Assembly: GCF_000422945.1 (NCBI RefSeq)
Contig: NZ_AUHA01000002.1
Span: 682,001-746,000, forward strand
DNA: 64,000 nucleotides
Source of the DNA: Daejeonella oryzae DSM 19973
GTDB taxonomy: Bacteria > Bacteroidota > Bacteroidia > Sphingobacteriales > Sphingobacteriaceae
Reading direction: 5' to 3'
The position numbers and the translations under genes are program-made. Of the stretch, positions 8,919-18,299 are shown piece after piece. Positions within the stretch are counted from its first letter, which is position 1, and each line of letters starts with the position of its first letter. The notes under the pieces are model-generated. The model worked only from the letters and a program-made list of their open reading frames with translations. It made no database searches and was not told the origin of the DNA.

Positions 8919-10328
8919 TTATCTTTTTCTGAATTCTACACGACGGTTTTGTGAACGACCAGCTTCAGTTGCGTTAGAAGCAACTGGGCGAGACTCACCG
9001 TAACCTCTAGTAGAGATTTTGCTTGCATCAACTCCAGAATTAACTAAGTAAGTTTTTACTGAATTAGCTCTGTCTTTAGATAACTGCATGTTGTATTCTT
9101 CAGTTCCTTCAGCAGAAGCATGTCCGTCTAATTGGATTTGCATTGCAGAATTAGCTCTAACTTCAGCAGAAAGTTTATCTAAAGTTGGGTAAGCAGAAGT
9201 TCTTAATACAGAAGAGTTGAACTCAAACTGAATGTTGTTGTATCCAGCCATTGTACCAGAAGACATTTCTGGACATCCGTTTAATTCTTCAGTACCTTTT
9301 TCTGTTGGACAGCTATCTTTAGAATCAACGATTCCGTCACCATCAACATCTAAAGGACAACCAGAACCATCAACCTTGATACCAGCTTCAGTGTTTGGAC
9401 ATTTGTCTAATTTATCAGCAACACCATCACCATCGCTATCTTTTAACAGATCACTAACAGTAGTTTCGATTGTAGATACACGACCTTTTAATGCTTCAAC
9501 TTCCTGACGTAATGTAGGATCTTTTAATTCATCATACATCATTGCAACTGGATTAGCCCAATCTAAGTTCGGCTTAGCAGAAGAACCTAAAGAGAATTCT
9601 AAACCACCGTATCCGTAAGAGAACTTGTCATTAGTACCTACTGAAGTGTAAGTTCCGTCAAAGTTATCTCCATCTACGAAGTACATGTTGTAACCAAGAT
9701 CAAAGTTAATACGCTCAGAAACTTTGAATTTGATACCTGCACCTACAGGGATAAACTGCTCCTGAACAAATTTCTCATCTCTGTTTTCACCAGAAACACC
9801 GTTCCAGTTGAAAGTAGTTCCGTTACCGTAAGTAACTTCAGGAGAGTAAGCAGCAATACCGTAACCAGCTTTAACGAAGAAGTTTACGTTGTTTTCTCTT
9901 TTCAAGAAATCCATAGTTGCCACATTAACCACACCCATGATACTTCCTGAGTAAGCTAATTCTGTAGTAAATTCCTGACGGTTGTTTTTAACACCACCAA
10001 CAGCATCTGCATTGTTTCCAGAAGCATCACCACGTAAGAAGCCTAATTCTAAACCAAATGCGTGACCTAACTGCTTGCGTAAAGTTGCTCCGTAACCAAG
10101 TTTTACATCCCAGTTTGTGAAGTCATTAGAACCACCTAATACGTTAACGGGTGCTAAAACACCAGCGTTAAGGCCAAATGACCAGGTTCTGTACTGTGCT
10201 CTTCCACCAAACACTTTGGCGGTAGAACTCATCGTTGTCATTGTTGAATCCTGTGCGGATGCGGCACCTAAGCCAAGCACAGAAACCAACGAAAACACAA
10301 CGGCTTTCTTAATTGTAGAATAATTCAT
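8919..10328 (-). CDS. OmpA-family outer membrane protein with TSP3 repeats
   Basis: A major outer membrane protein of 469 residues. It has a Sec signal (first ~25 residues, ending GAASAQ), an N-terminal beta-barrel (~30-265), a short helical linker (VEALKGRVSTIETTVSDLL), and calcium-binding thrombospondin type 3 repeats with DSDGDGVAD and DVDGDGIVDSKDSCP. A C-terminal OmpA peptidoglycan-binding domain (~365-469) holds LDGHASAEGTEEYNMQLSKD and GYGESRP. It anchors the outer membrane to peptidoglycan. Its own strong promoter and terminator make it a single-gene, probably highly expressed unit. Confidence 0.94.
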   Translation of the reverse strand: MNYSTIKKAVVFSLVSVLGLGAASAQDSTMTTMSSTAKVFGGRAQYRTWSFGLNAGVLAPVNVLGGSNDFTNWDVKLGYGATLRKQLGHAFGLELGFLRGDASGNNADAVGGVKNNRQEFTTELAYSGSIMGVVNVATMDFLKRENNVNFFVKAGYGIAAYSPEVTYGNGTTFNWNGVSGENRDEKFVQEQFIPVGAGIKFKVSERINFDLGYNMYFVDGDNFDGTYTSVGTNDKFSYGYGGLEFSLGSSAKPNLDWANPVAMMYDELKDPTLRQEVEALKGRVSTIETTVSDLLKDSDGDGVADKLDKCPNTEAGIKVDGSGCPLDVDGDGIVDSKDSCPTEKGTEELNGCPEMSSGTMAGYNNIQFEFNSSVLRTSAYPTLDKLSAEVRANSAMQIQLDGHASAEGTEEYNMQLSKDRANSVKTYLVNSGVDASKISTRGYGESRPVASNATEAGRSQNRRVEFRKR

Positions 10329-10375
10329 ACTTTGTTGTTTTAAAGGTTAAACAATTTTTAATGTTGTAATTTAGA

Positions 10376-10406
10376 CAAAAATAATCATAAGTTTGATTTC
10401 AGCAAA
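10376..10406 (-). promoter_or_regulatory. Promoter of the OmpA-family gene
   Basis: On the minus strand the site reads TTTG, then 19 nt, then TATTTTTG. This is a full match to the Bacteroidota -33/-7 consensus (TTTG-N19-21-TAnnTTTG). The upstream TTTG is the last of three tandem TTTG units. The leader to the ATG at 10328 would be about 40 bases. This is the best promoter in the window. Confidence 0.8.
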
Positions 10407-10489
10407 CAAACAAATACTGTTCCAATTTCTCTTAGTGGAACATTTGTTTTCAAGAACAGTTTTAAAATCATATCAAATTTCTAAAGTCA

Positions 10490-11779
10490 ATGAAATATTC
10501 TTCTATAGATAATAATCTATTCATTAGTAATCGTAAGAACTTCTGTAATCATCTGAAAACAAATTCACTGGCCATTTTCCAGGCTAATGATGAATATCCT
10601 AGAAGCGGAGACCAAACTCACACATTTAAACAAAGCGCTGATCTTTTTTATTTATCAGGAATTGATCAGGAACAAACCATTCTGCTGCTATTTCCCGATT
10701 GTCCTAATCCATTATACAGAGAAGTCCTTTTTTTAAGACAGACCAATGAGCAGATTGCCGTTTGGGAGGGTCATAAATATACTATTGACGAAGCAAGGAA
10801 GTCATCAGGCATCAATAACATATTCTGGATTGATGAATTCTGGAACATTCTGCCATCCATCATACATTATGCTACCACTATATATTTAAATACCAATGAA
10901 AATGACCGCTACGATCATCAGGTTGGATATCGCGACTTAAGATTTATTCTAGACCTTAAGCAACGCTATCCATTACATCAGTATGAGAGATCTGCTTTAA
11001 TAATGCGTGATCTAAGGCCTGTAAAATCAAATGTAGAAATAGAATTGACTTCAAAAGCCTGCAACATTACAAAAGATGCATTTGTAAGAGTATTGAAATT
11101 TGTAAAGCCGGGTGTTAACGAATATGAAATTGAGGCCGAAATAATTCATGAATTTATTCGCCAGGGAGCAACAGGTCATGGCTATAATCCAATAATTGCT
11201 TCCGGAGTAAATGCAAATATTCTCCATTATACCGACAACAACCAGATTTGCAAGGATGGCGATGTGATTTTATTTGACTTTGGTGCCGAATACGCAAACT
11301 ACAATGCAGACATGAGCAGGTCTGTTCCGGTTAACGGCAAATTTACACCGAGGCAAAAGAGTGTTTATAATGCGGTGCTCAAAGTAATGAATGAAGCGAA
11401 AAAAATGCTGGTAGCAGGCACCATTTGGAATGAATATCACGAAGAAGTTGGTAAAGTGATGGAAAGTGAGCTGATCGGATTGGGTTTACTGGATAAGCAC
11501 GATGTATCAAAACAAAATCCTGCTATGCCATTATACAAGAAATACTTTATGCATGGTACTTCGCATCATTTAGGATTAGACGTACATGATTTTGCAAGTC
11601 GCTATAAGCCTTTTGAAGCAGGGAACATTTTAACATGCGAACCCGGAATTTATATTCAGCAGGAAGGTTTAGGAATACGTTTAGAGAATGACATTTTAAT
11701 TACTGCCGACGGAAATATTGATTTAATGGCCAACATTCCAATTGAGGCGGATGAAATTGAATCCATTATGAATTCATAA
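10490..11779 (+). CDS. Aminopeptidase P family metallopeptidase (M24B)
   Basis: Aminopeptidase P removes an N-terminal residue that precedes proline, using a dinuclear metal site. At 429 residues it is of the usual length. An N-terminal AMP_N domain (~1-150) precedes the pita-bread M24 domain (~175-420). Metal ligands are visible in order: Asp in ILFDFGAEY, Asp in ADMSRSVPV, His in HGTSHHLGLDVHD, Glu in CEPGIYI and Glu in GIRLENDIL. It is cytosolic, with no signal peptide. It converges on meaB, the two stops overlapping by 6 bases. Confidence 0.93.
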   Translation: MKYSSIDNNLFISNRKNFCNHLKTNSLAIFQANDEYPRSGDQTHTFKQSADLFYLSGIDQEQTILLLFPDCPNPLYREVLFLRQTNEQIAVWEGHKYTIDEARKSSGINNIFWIDEFWNILPSIIHYATTIYLNTNENDRYDHQVGYRDLRFILDLKQRYPLHQYERSALIMRDLRPVKSNVEIELTSKACNITKDAFVRVLKFVKPGVNEYEIEAEIIHEFIRQGATGHGYNPIIASGVNANILHYTDNNQICKDGDVILFDFGAEYANYNADMSRSVPVNGKFTPRQKSVYNAVLKVMNEAKKMLVAGTIWNEYHEEVGKVMESELIGLGLLDKHDVSKQNPAMPLYKKYFMHGTSHHLGLDVHDFASRYKPFEAGNILTCEPGIYIQQEGLGIRLENDILITADGNIDLMANIPIEADEIESIMNS

Positions 11780-12676
11780 ATCTGATTCGATATAGTTATT
11801 TACGAAACGATATAAATTAAAATTTTTCAATTCAGAAGCTTCAGCAATATTTTGCTGGAGCTTTTTTTTATCTATATGCTGCATTTTCTTTTGCTGAATC
11901 AAGCGCCAGGCTTTTTCTGTTAAAAGAAAAGGCTTTAAACTGAGGGCTTTCCTGCTGTAATTTTTTATAGCAAGCAATAATTCAGAAATACCTTCCGATT
12001 TATCAGCAATAGTTTTAAGCACCGGAATTTCGGTTGCTTTTTGATGAACCAGTTTTTTAAGATTATTGGCAAAAGTATCAGCCCCTTCACGATCAGCTTT
12101 GTTCACCACAAAAATATCAGCAATTTCCATTAAACCTGATTTGATGCTTTGAATTTCATCTCCGGATTCAGGCACCATCACCACAATAGTAATATCAGCT
12201 AATCCCACAATTTCCACTTCCGACTGGCCTACACCAACCGTTTCTACAATGATATAATCAAATCCGCAGGAGCGTAAAACATCTACCATTTCGATGATTT
12301 TAGCAGATAAACCGCCTAAAGATCCACGAGTTGCAACAGAACGGATATATACATTTGGCTTATTAAATTGCTCCATCATGCGAATGCGATCACCTAATAA
12401 AGATCCCAGATTAAATGGTGATGTGGGATCTACGGCCAAAACAGCAATCAGCTTATTTTCTTCGGACAGGGAATTGATAAGCGCATTTACCAGCGTGCTT
12501 TTACCCGCCCCCGGCGGCCCCGTGATTCCGATAATTGCAGCGGATGAATTTAAATTTAAATGATGTAAAATATCCTCAGCTCCATCCAAATCATTTTCTA
12601 CGAGTGTTAATGCCCGAGCTATTTTTTTATAGTCTTCAGGTTGAATTGGATTCTGAATACGGGGTAAGTGCATCAT
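11774..12676 (-). CDS. meaB: Methylmalonyl-CoA mutase chaperone GTPase MeaB
   Basis: A P-loop G3E GTPase (ArgK/MeaB) that loads and protects adenosylcobalamin on methylmalonyl-CoA mutase. It has 300 residues, near the family norm. Walker A is GPPGAGKST (~54-62), the Mg-binding switch region contains DPTSPF and GDRIRM, the G3 region includes VETVGVGQSE, and NKAD is the guanine-specificity motif. The mutase genes are not in this window. The 3' end overlaps the convergent aminopeptidase gene by 6 bases. It implies B12-dependent propionate/succinate interconversion in this organism. Confidence 0.93.
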   Translation of the reverse strand: MMHLPRIQNPIQPEDYKKIARALTLVENDLDGAEDILHHLNLNSSAAIIGITGPPGAGKSTLVNALINSLSEENKLIAVLAVDPTSPFNLGSLLGDRIRMMEQFNKPNVYIRSVATRGSLGGLSAKIIEMVDVLRSCGFDYIIVETVGVGQSEVEIVGLADITIVVMVPESGDEIQSIKSGLMEIADIFVVNKADREGADTFANNLKKLVHQKATEIPVLKTIADKSEGISELLLAIKNYSRKALSLKPFLLTEKAWRLIQQKKMQHIDKKKLQQNIAEASELKNFNLYRFVNNYIESDL

Positions 12677-12742
12677 ACAAAAAAGGTGTTTTTATTTCAG
12701 ATTACAAAGTTTGGGTAAATAAGCAAGATTGACTGCTTTTAT

Positions 12743-12750
12743 TAACTTTG
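12743..12750 (+). promoter_or_regulatory. -7 element of the glycan locus
   Basis: TAACTTTG matches TAnnTTTG 26 bases before the ATG at 12777. No TTTG is seen at 19-21 bases upstream. It would start transcription of the glycosyltransferase run. Confidence 0.45.
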
Positions 12751-12776
12751 CCTTCTAATTCTCAAATGCTGCTTTA

Positions 12777-13652
12777 ATGAAAGTAACCGGTTTTTCCTTT
12801 ATATGCAATGCCGTTAAAAACGATTATCCAATTGTTGAAGCCATTACATCTGTTTTACCAATTTGCGATGAGTTTATAGTAGCCGTTGGTGATTCTGAAG
12901 ATGAAACCTTATCCTTAATAGAAAATATAAATTCGCCAAAAATAAAAATCATCCATACAGTTTGGGATCATTCAATTCGGGAAGGAGGCAGAACTTTTGC
13001 CATTGAAACGGATAAAGCCTATGCGGCAATTTCAAAAGATACCGATTGGGCAATATATATTCAGGGCGATGAATGCATCCATGAAAAATATCTTCCGGTG
13101 ATTCAAAAAGCCATGGAAGAAAACCTGAATATCCCCCAGGTAGAAGGATTGCTTTTAAAATATCTTCACTTTTATGGCTCCTATGATTATACTGCTTCCT
13201 CGAGGCGATGGTATCGGAATGAAATACGCGTGTTGAAATTCAGTCATGGAGTTCAGTCCTACCGGGATGCGCAGGGATTCCGTAAAAACGGTCAAAAGAT
13301 AAAAGTAAAGCCAATTGATGCGTATGTTTATCATTATGGCTGGGTAAAACCCCCTGCCGGACTAGGAAATAAGGTGCGTAACTTCAATAAATTCTACCAT
13401 GATGAATCCTGGATTCAGGAACGCCTGCCGGATACGTATGAATTTGATTATGGCAACGCCGATCGGTTAGTAAAATTTACTGAAACGCATCCACAGGTAA
13501 TGCAAAAGAGAATTGAAGCCGGTAACTGGCAGTTTTCTAATGATCCAACAGCACTGAAGAATAAAATGACCTTGCGCCGCCGCCTTCTTCAAAAACTTGA
13601 AGATTTAACCGGATGGCGTTTAGGTGAATATAAAAATTACAAGTTGCTGTAA
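12777..13652 (+). CDS. Glycosyltransferase family 2 protein
   Basis: A 291-residue GT-A-fold glycosyltransferase, probably using a nucleotide sugar in surface glycan synthesis. The N-terminus has VTGFSFICNAVKNDYPIVEAI, followed by the strand and acidic motif DEFIVAVGDSEDETL and a possible metal-binding QGDE at ~residue 100. The Asp-x-Asp motif is not classical, so donor and metal use are uncertain. The C-terminal third is rich in Tyr and Trp (RRWYRN, YHYGWVKPP). There is no membrane segment. First gene of the glycan run, with 13 bases to the next gene. I recognise the family, not the specific reaction. Confidence 0.82.
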   Translation: MKVTGFSFICNAVKNDYPIVEAITSVLPICDEFIVAVGDSEDETLSLIENINSPKIKIIHTVWDHSIREGGRTFAIETDKAYAAISKDTDWAIYIQGDECIHEKYLPVIQKAMEENLNIPQVEGLLLKYLHFYGSYDYTASSRRWYRNEIRVLKFSHGVQSYRDAQGFRKNGQKIKVKPIDAYVYHYGWVKPPAGLGNKVRNFNKFYHDESWIQERLPDTYEFDYGNADRLVKFTETHPQVMQKRIEAGNWQFSNDPTALKNKMTLRRRLLQKLEDLTGWRLGEYKNYKLL

Positions 13653-13665
13653 TTAGCAGTGTGAA

Positions 13666-14658
13666 ATGCGAAACAATAGTATATCAGTTATAATACCCAA
13701 TTATAATGGCCGGCATTTACTGCAGCAAAATCTTCCTTCGGTTTTAAGTGCGATAGAAAATACCGGGGTGGATTTTGAAATTATCGTAGTTGATGACTGT
13801 TCTTTAGATGATTCAGTAAATTTCCTCAAACTGAACTATCCGGCAATCAAACTGATTATCAGCGAAAAAAATCAGGGATTTTCTGCTTCATGCAATAAAG
13901 GAATTGCAATTTCCCAAAAAGAACTTATTCTGTTATTGAATACAGATATTGAGCTAAATTCTGATTTTTTTTCAACTCAGTTTAAATACTTTGAATTACC
14001 TGACACTTTCGGGGTTAGCAGTAAAATCATCGGAGCGAAAAAAGGCGAAATTCAGGACACAGCCAGATTTTTCACCTTTTCGGGATTTAAAATCAAGGCA
14101 AATTATTTTTTTCACCTTGCTGATGAAAATTTTCTATGTCCAACAGCCTATTTATCAGGTGCAAATGCGCTGATTGATGCACGCAAGCTGAAGATGATGG
14201 GAGGTTTTGATGAGATATTCTCTCCCTTTTACTACGAAGATTTTGATTTAGGTTTGCGTGCCTGGCGAACTGGCTGGAAATGCTACTATGATCCCAAAAG
14301 CTATTGCATTCACGATCATTCATCAACAACCAAAAATTACCGAACCAGAAATTGGGTAAAAGCAATATTTTTCCGAAACCGGTTTATAGTTCATGCGATT
14401 CATTTAAGCAGTATAAAATTTACCGGATGGATTATGCAAATTGTTTTTATAGATCTGCTCTTTATGTGGCTGGGCATGAAATTCTATCTGTATAAAAGTT
14501 TCATTATGTTCTTATCAAGCCGGACAAAAATTTTAGAATCTCAACAAAATCTGGCCATTTTAATGAAACAGAATAATAGTCAGAAATCCATTAATGATGT
14601 GATCCGGTTAATGACCGAGATGGTTAAAGGGCAGGATATCATCAAGGGCAGAAACTAA
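13666..14658 (+). CDS. Glycosyltransferase family 2 protein (rhamnosyltransferase-like)
   Basis: A 330-residue inverting GT2 enzyme. The canonical nucleotide-binding start is SVIIPNYNGRHLL, then IIVVDDCSLDDSV, NQGFSASCNKGI and the metal-binding LLLNTDIEL around residue 93. The acceptor-site region has GGFDEIFSPFYYEDFDLGLRAW, the ED motif of GT2 enzymes such as rhamnosyltransferases. Two hydrophobic stretches near residues 245-285 suggest membrane association. It probably adds a sugar to a lipid-linked or lipid A core glycan, together with the flanking GT genes. The sugar is unknown. Confidence 0.88.
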   Translation: MRNNSISVIIPNYNGRHLLQQNLPSVLSAIENTGVDFEIIVVDDCSLDDSVNFLKLNYPAIKLIISEKNQGFSASCNKGIAISQKELILLLNTDIELNSDFFSTQFKYFELPDTFGVSSKIIGAKKGEIQDTARFFTFSGFKIKANYFFHLADENFLCPTAYLSGANALIDARKLKMMGGFDEIFSPFYYEDFDLGLRAWRTGWKCYYDPKSYCIHDHSSTTKNYRTRNWVKAIFFRNRFIVHAIHLSSIKFTGWIMQIVFIDLLFMWLGMKFYLYKSFIMFLSSRTKILESQQNLAILMKQNNSQKSINDVIRLMTEMVKGQDIIKGRN

Positions 14659-14737
14659 ATCTCTTGAGCTATCCTGCTGAAATGAATACAAAAAAGACCT
14701 ATTTTAAAATGATTAAATTGCGCCATAAATTCTATTA

Positions 14738-16555
14738 ATGAAGACTTATTTCCGCCTGTTATCATTTGCAAAACCTATTGAAAAATTCGCTATCCCCTAT
14801 TTTCTATTTACTACGTTCGCAGTAATCTTCAATACTCTCAATCTTACATTATTAGCTCCTTTACTAAAAACCCTTTTTTCTGCAGAATCCAGTCAGATTG
14901 CACTGGTCAAACCCTCCCACTGGACAGATGTAGTCGACTATTTTAATTATTATGCCCAGCTTGCCAACAACAATTACGGGACTTACGGAGCACTGAAATT
15001 TGTTTGTGCGGTTATCATGATATCCAATTTACTTGGTAACATTTTTCGCTACCTATCCCAGCGGATTATGGAAAACCTGCGGATTCACACACTGCTTAAT
15101 CTCAGAAAAACAGTTTTTAATAATGTAATGGATCTCCATCTGGGATACTTTAACAATGAGAGGAAAGGTGATATCATGTCTAAAATTTCAGCCGATGTAC
15201 AGGTGGTTCAGTTTTCAGTAACCGGAACACTTCAGGTACTTTTTAAAGAACCCCTACAACTGATTGCTTACCTGGTTATGTTATTTTCCATCTCTTTAAA
15301 ACTAACTGTCTTTTCCATTTTAATCATTCCGGTTTCTGCTTTCGCGATAGCAAGGATTGTTAAAAAATTAAAACAGCAGGCCAGAGAATCACAGCAATCA
15401 TACGGAAACATGATCAGTTATCTGGATGAAGCTTTATCCGGAATCAAAATTATAAAAGCGTTTAATGCGGTAGATTTTATAAAAGCCAAGTTTAATGCAG
15501 AGAATGTTCATTATTCGGGAATTACCCGGTCTATGGCTAAAAGACAGCAGCTTGCATCTCCAGTTTCTGAATTTCTGGGTGTAACTATGGTGGTTGCTAT
15601 TGTTTTGTACGGCGGCTCTTTAATCATTTATAATGAATCTGATTTAAGTGCAGAAGCCTTTATTGTTTACATCGTTTTATTCTCTCAGATTATGCGTCCC
15701 GCCAAGGCTATATCTGATTCATTTAGCAATATAAATCAGGGATTAGCTGCCGGAGAACGTGTTTTAGAATTAATAGACAGTAAACCAGAAATCAGTAATT
15801 CAGCTAATGCCCTGGAAATAAAATCCTTTACTGAAAAAATTTCTATAAGAAATATTTCATTCGCTTATGGAGACAGAACGGTTTTGGATGACCTGGCTTT
15901 AGAAATTAAAAAAGGACAGAACGTGGCCTTAGTCGGACCATCCGGAGGTGGTAAATCAACATTAATGGATTTGCTTCCGCGATTTATAGAACCACAAAAA
16001 GGTATAATTGAAATAGACGGAGTAAACATTCGTGACATAAAAGTAGAATCCCTTCGTTCTAAAATGGGTATTGTAAACCAGGAATCTATTTTATTTAATG
16101 ATAGTATTTTTAACAATATCGCTTTCGGTAAACCGGATGCTTTGCCAGGGGATGTGGAATCAGCAGCAAGAATTGCCAATGCCCACGAATTTATTCTAAA
16201 AACCGAAAAAGGATATCAAACCAATATTGGCGACCGTGGGATGAAACTTTCGGGCGGACAAAAACAGCGGATCAGCATTGCAAGGGCAATTCTCGCCAAT
16301 CCGGATATTATGCTGCTGGATGAGGCGACTTCTGCATTAGATACCGAATCTGAAAAATTAGTGCAGGATGCTTTAAATAACCTGATGAAAAACCGAACAT
16401 CATTAATCATTGCTCATCGCTTAAGCACTATTAAAAATGCGGATTTAATAGTGGTGCTTGATAAAGGTAAAATTGTAGAAACAGGAACACATGCTTCTTT
16501 AATCCTGGAAAATGGATTATATAAGCGATTGATTGATATGCAAACGTTTAACTAA
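14738..16555 (+). CDS. MsbA-like ABC exporter
   Basis: A fused permease/ATPase of 605 residues with the architecture of MsbA-type lipid flippases. A six-helix membrane domain (~15-330) contains the coupling-helix region LRIHTLLNLRKTVFNNVM. The ATPase has Walker A GPSGGGKST (~400), Q-loop GIVNQESILFND, signature LSGGQKQR (~503), Walker B IMLLDEATSALD (~522) and IAHRLST. It lies inside a glycosyltransferase run and its stop overlaps the start of the next GT gene (TAATG), so it likely moves the lipid-linked product of these enzymes across the inner membrane. Lipid A core is one option; the substrate is inferred only. Confidence 0.88.
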   Translation: MKTYFRLLSFAKPIEKFAIPYFLFTTFAVIFNTLNLTLLAPLLKTLFSAESSQIALVKPSHWTDVVDYFNYYAQLANNNYGTYGALKFVCAVIMISNLLGNIFRYLSQRIMENLRIHTLLNLRKTVFNNVMDLHLGYFNNERKGDIMSKISADVQVVQFSVTGTLQVLFKEPLQLIAYLVMLFSISLKLTVFSILIIPVSAFAIARIVKKLKQQARESQQSYGNMISYLDEALSGIKIIKAFNAVDFIKAKFNAENVHYSGITRSMAKRQQLASPVSEFLGVTMVVAIVLYGGSLIIYNESDLSAEAFIVYIVLFSQIMRPAKAISDSFSNINQGLAAGERVLELIDSKPEISNSANALEIKSFTEKISIRNISFAYGDRTVLDDLALEIKKGQNVALVGPSGGGKSTLMDLLPRFIEPQKGIIEIDGVNIRDIKVESLRSKMGIVNQESILFNDSIFNNIAFGKPDALPGDVESAARIANAHEFILKTEKGYQTNIGDRGMKLSGGQKQRISIARAILANPDIMLLDEATSALDTESEKLVQDALNNLMKNRTSLIIAHRLSTIKNADLIVVLDKGKIVETGTHASLILENGLYKRLIDMQTFN

Positions 16556-17382
16556 TGAGCTATAGTTTCGTTAAAAGAATTAATCGCCAGGAAGAATTTC
16601 AATACAAATTCTCTGTATGCACACTTGTATCAAACTTTCCTGAATATCAGGAAATGTTAGATTCTTACATACGGAAAGGCTTCGACTCAGAATCTTGTGA
16701 ATACTTATGCATTGATAATTCCCAAAATAATGTCTACGATGCATTTGCCGGGTTAAACAGATTTTTACGTGAGGCAAAAGGGAAATATATAATTCTTTGC
16801 CATCAGGATATTTTACTTCATGACCATGATAGAAGATATTTGGAATCCAGAATTGAAGAATTGAATATTCTTGACCAGAATTGGGCAATCCTGGCTAATG
16901 CCGGAGGAATAAATCTGAAATATCTTGCAATGCATCTTACACAAAAATCGGGTAACAGATTGCTTGAAAACATATTACCATTAAAGGCTCAAACCGTTGA
17001 CGAAAACTTTATGGTCATAAGAAATGACGCCAATTTAGCTCTCTCTTCTGATCTAAAGGGATTTCATATGTATGGAACAGATATTTGCCTTATGGCAGAT
17101 GCTCTTGGCTTTAACGCCTATATTATTGATTTCAATCTTACTCATAAAAGCGATGGAAATGCAGATCAGAGTTTTGATAAACTGAGGATTGCTTTAATGA
17201 GAAAATACAGAAAAGCATTTAGAGGCCGCTTTATGTCGACAACCATCACCCGAATGTATATTTCAGGCAATCGCATAGCTTTTCACTTTTTTAATTTGAG
17301 ACCGGTAATGTTTTTAATAAGGCAGTACTATAAATTCCTTACCAGTAAAGCTGAATACAAGCCAAAAAAGAAGAATAAGTGA
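16555..17382 (+). CDS. Glycosyltransferase-like protein (GT2 type)
   Basis: A 275-residue protein beginning inside the stop codon of the ABC gene (TAATG), hence translationally coupled. It has a Rossmann-like start FKYKF-type strand then VCTLVSNFPEYQEML, an acidic CIDNSQNN motif, and KYIILCHQDILLHD near residue 80, which matches the strand and DxD-like position of GT2 enzymes. It resembles the Glyco_tranf_2_5 group. There is no signal peptide; the C-terminus is basic. The specific reaction is unknown. It ends 12 bases from the convergent FkbM gene. Confidence 0.7.
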   Translation: MSYSFVKRINRQEEFQYKFSVCTLVSNFPEYQEMLDSYIRKGFDSESCEYLCIDNSQNNVYDAFAGLNRFLREAKGKYIILCHQDILLHDHDRRYLESRIEELNILDQNWAILANAGGINLKYLAMHLTQKSGNRLLENILPLKAQTVDENFMVIRNDANLALSSDLKGFHMYGTDICLMADALGFNAYIIDFNLTHKSDGNADQSFDKLRIALMRKYRKAFRGRFMSTTITRMYISGNRIAFHFFNLRPVMFLIRQYYKFLTSKAEYKPKKKNK

Positions 17383-17394
17383 TCTTTATACCAT

Positions 17395-18204
17395 TTAAGA
17401 TTTATAACAAAATACATTAAGTGCCATATCAAACGTTTCACAAATTAATTTTTGATCTTCAAACGGACGCTTTCGCTTTGCCGATTCCTTTATATAATAT
17501 GTAAAGCCTTGCTGCTGAATTAAGGCGAGTAATTCATGCAGAGTTTGCTTCTTTTGAAAGTTATTATGATACTCAAAAAATATATTGTTGATTTTGTGGA
17601 GCTCAGAACTGCAGTATTTTAGAACTTCATCTTCAGCACCTTCTATATCCATTTTTAAAAAATCAACATCCTCTGTAATAAAATCCAATAAAGGCACCGC
17701 GTCAATCCTGACGGGTTTTTGCTGTGCGTATTGCTGATTTACGCGGCCTCCCATTCCTCCGTCTGAATAAAATTCCAAGGTTTCTGATTTTGTCCACACT
17801 GCCTTATTATGTAATGTGACATTTTTCAATTGAAATGTATTGACATTTTCCTGGAGGATATTAAAAATATGCTCTTCGGGTTCAAAGGCAATTATCTGAT
17901 GCTTTGGATAATTTTGGGCAAAATATAAAACACTTAGTCCCATATTAGCTCCGCAATCAAGAATTATATTAGAATTTTTTGAGGGCTCGAAAAGGTAAAT
18001 CTGATCTCTAAACAGCTCATCAAATGTGGCTATAAAGCTTGCAGCATCATGAAATTTAAAGGGCCTATCAAAAACCTGAGCGGTTCCAACAGTAAATCTA
18101 TCCAACAACCTGATTCTCTCTAACTCAAGTTCAATATTTCTACCTTTATATTTATTACTGGCTAATTTGTTGACCAATCGTTTATATGATTTTACAAGAC
18201 CCAC
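17395..18204 (-). CDS. FkbM family methyltransferase
   Basis: A 269-residue class I SAM-dependent methyltransferase of the FkbM type, which often O-methylates sugars of surface glycans. The SAM-binding motif is ILDCGANMGLSVLYFA followed by IIAFEPEEHIFNIL. The FkbM signature FLKMDIEGAEDEVLKY lies around residue 180. The start codon is GTG at 18204. Convergent with the glycosyltransferase run, so it is not in the same transcript, but the position suggests a role in the same glycan. The acceptor is inferred, not shown. Confidence 0.85.
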   Translation of the reverse strand: MGLVKSYKRLVNKLASNKYKGRNIELELERIRLLDRFTVGTAQVFDRPFKFHDAASFIATFDELFRDQIYLFEPSKNSNIILDCGANMGLSVLYFAQNYPKHQIIAFEPEEHIFNILQENVNTFQLKNVTLHNKAVWTKSETLEFYSDGGMGGRVNQQYAQQKPVRIDAVPLLDFITEDVDFLKMDIEGAEDEVLKYCSSELHKINNIFFEYHNNFQKKQTLHELLALIQQQGFTYYIKESAKRKRPFEDQKLICETFDMALNVFCYKS

Positions 18205-18256
18205 TTTTTTTCAATTAAAATTTAACAACTGAGGAGTCGTGAAATTACAAACAAAA

Positions 18257-18278
18257 AAAGCGATCCGGAGATCGCTTT
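18257..18278 (-). terminator. Intrinsic terminator of rimP-nusA-infB
   Basis: A perfect 9-bp stem AAAGCGATC / GATCGCTTT closes a CGGA loop, with an A-run on the left that reads as U on the minus strand. It lies 22 bases past the infB stop. Confidence 0.85.
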
Positions 18279-18299
18279 ATATATTAATATTTATAAAAC

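Noticed and set aside
9232-9507. A 91-residue plus-strand frame opposite ompA
   Set aside because: Antisense shadow of the ompA coding sequence, with no start context.
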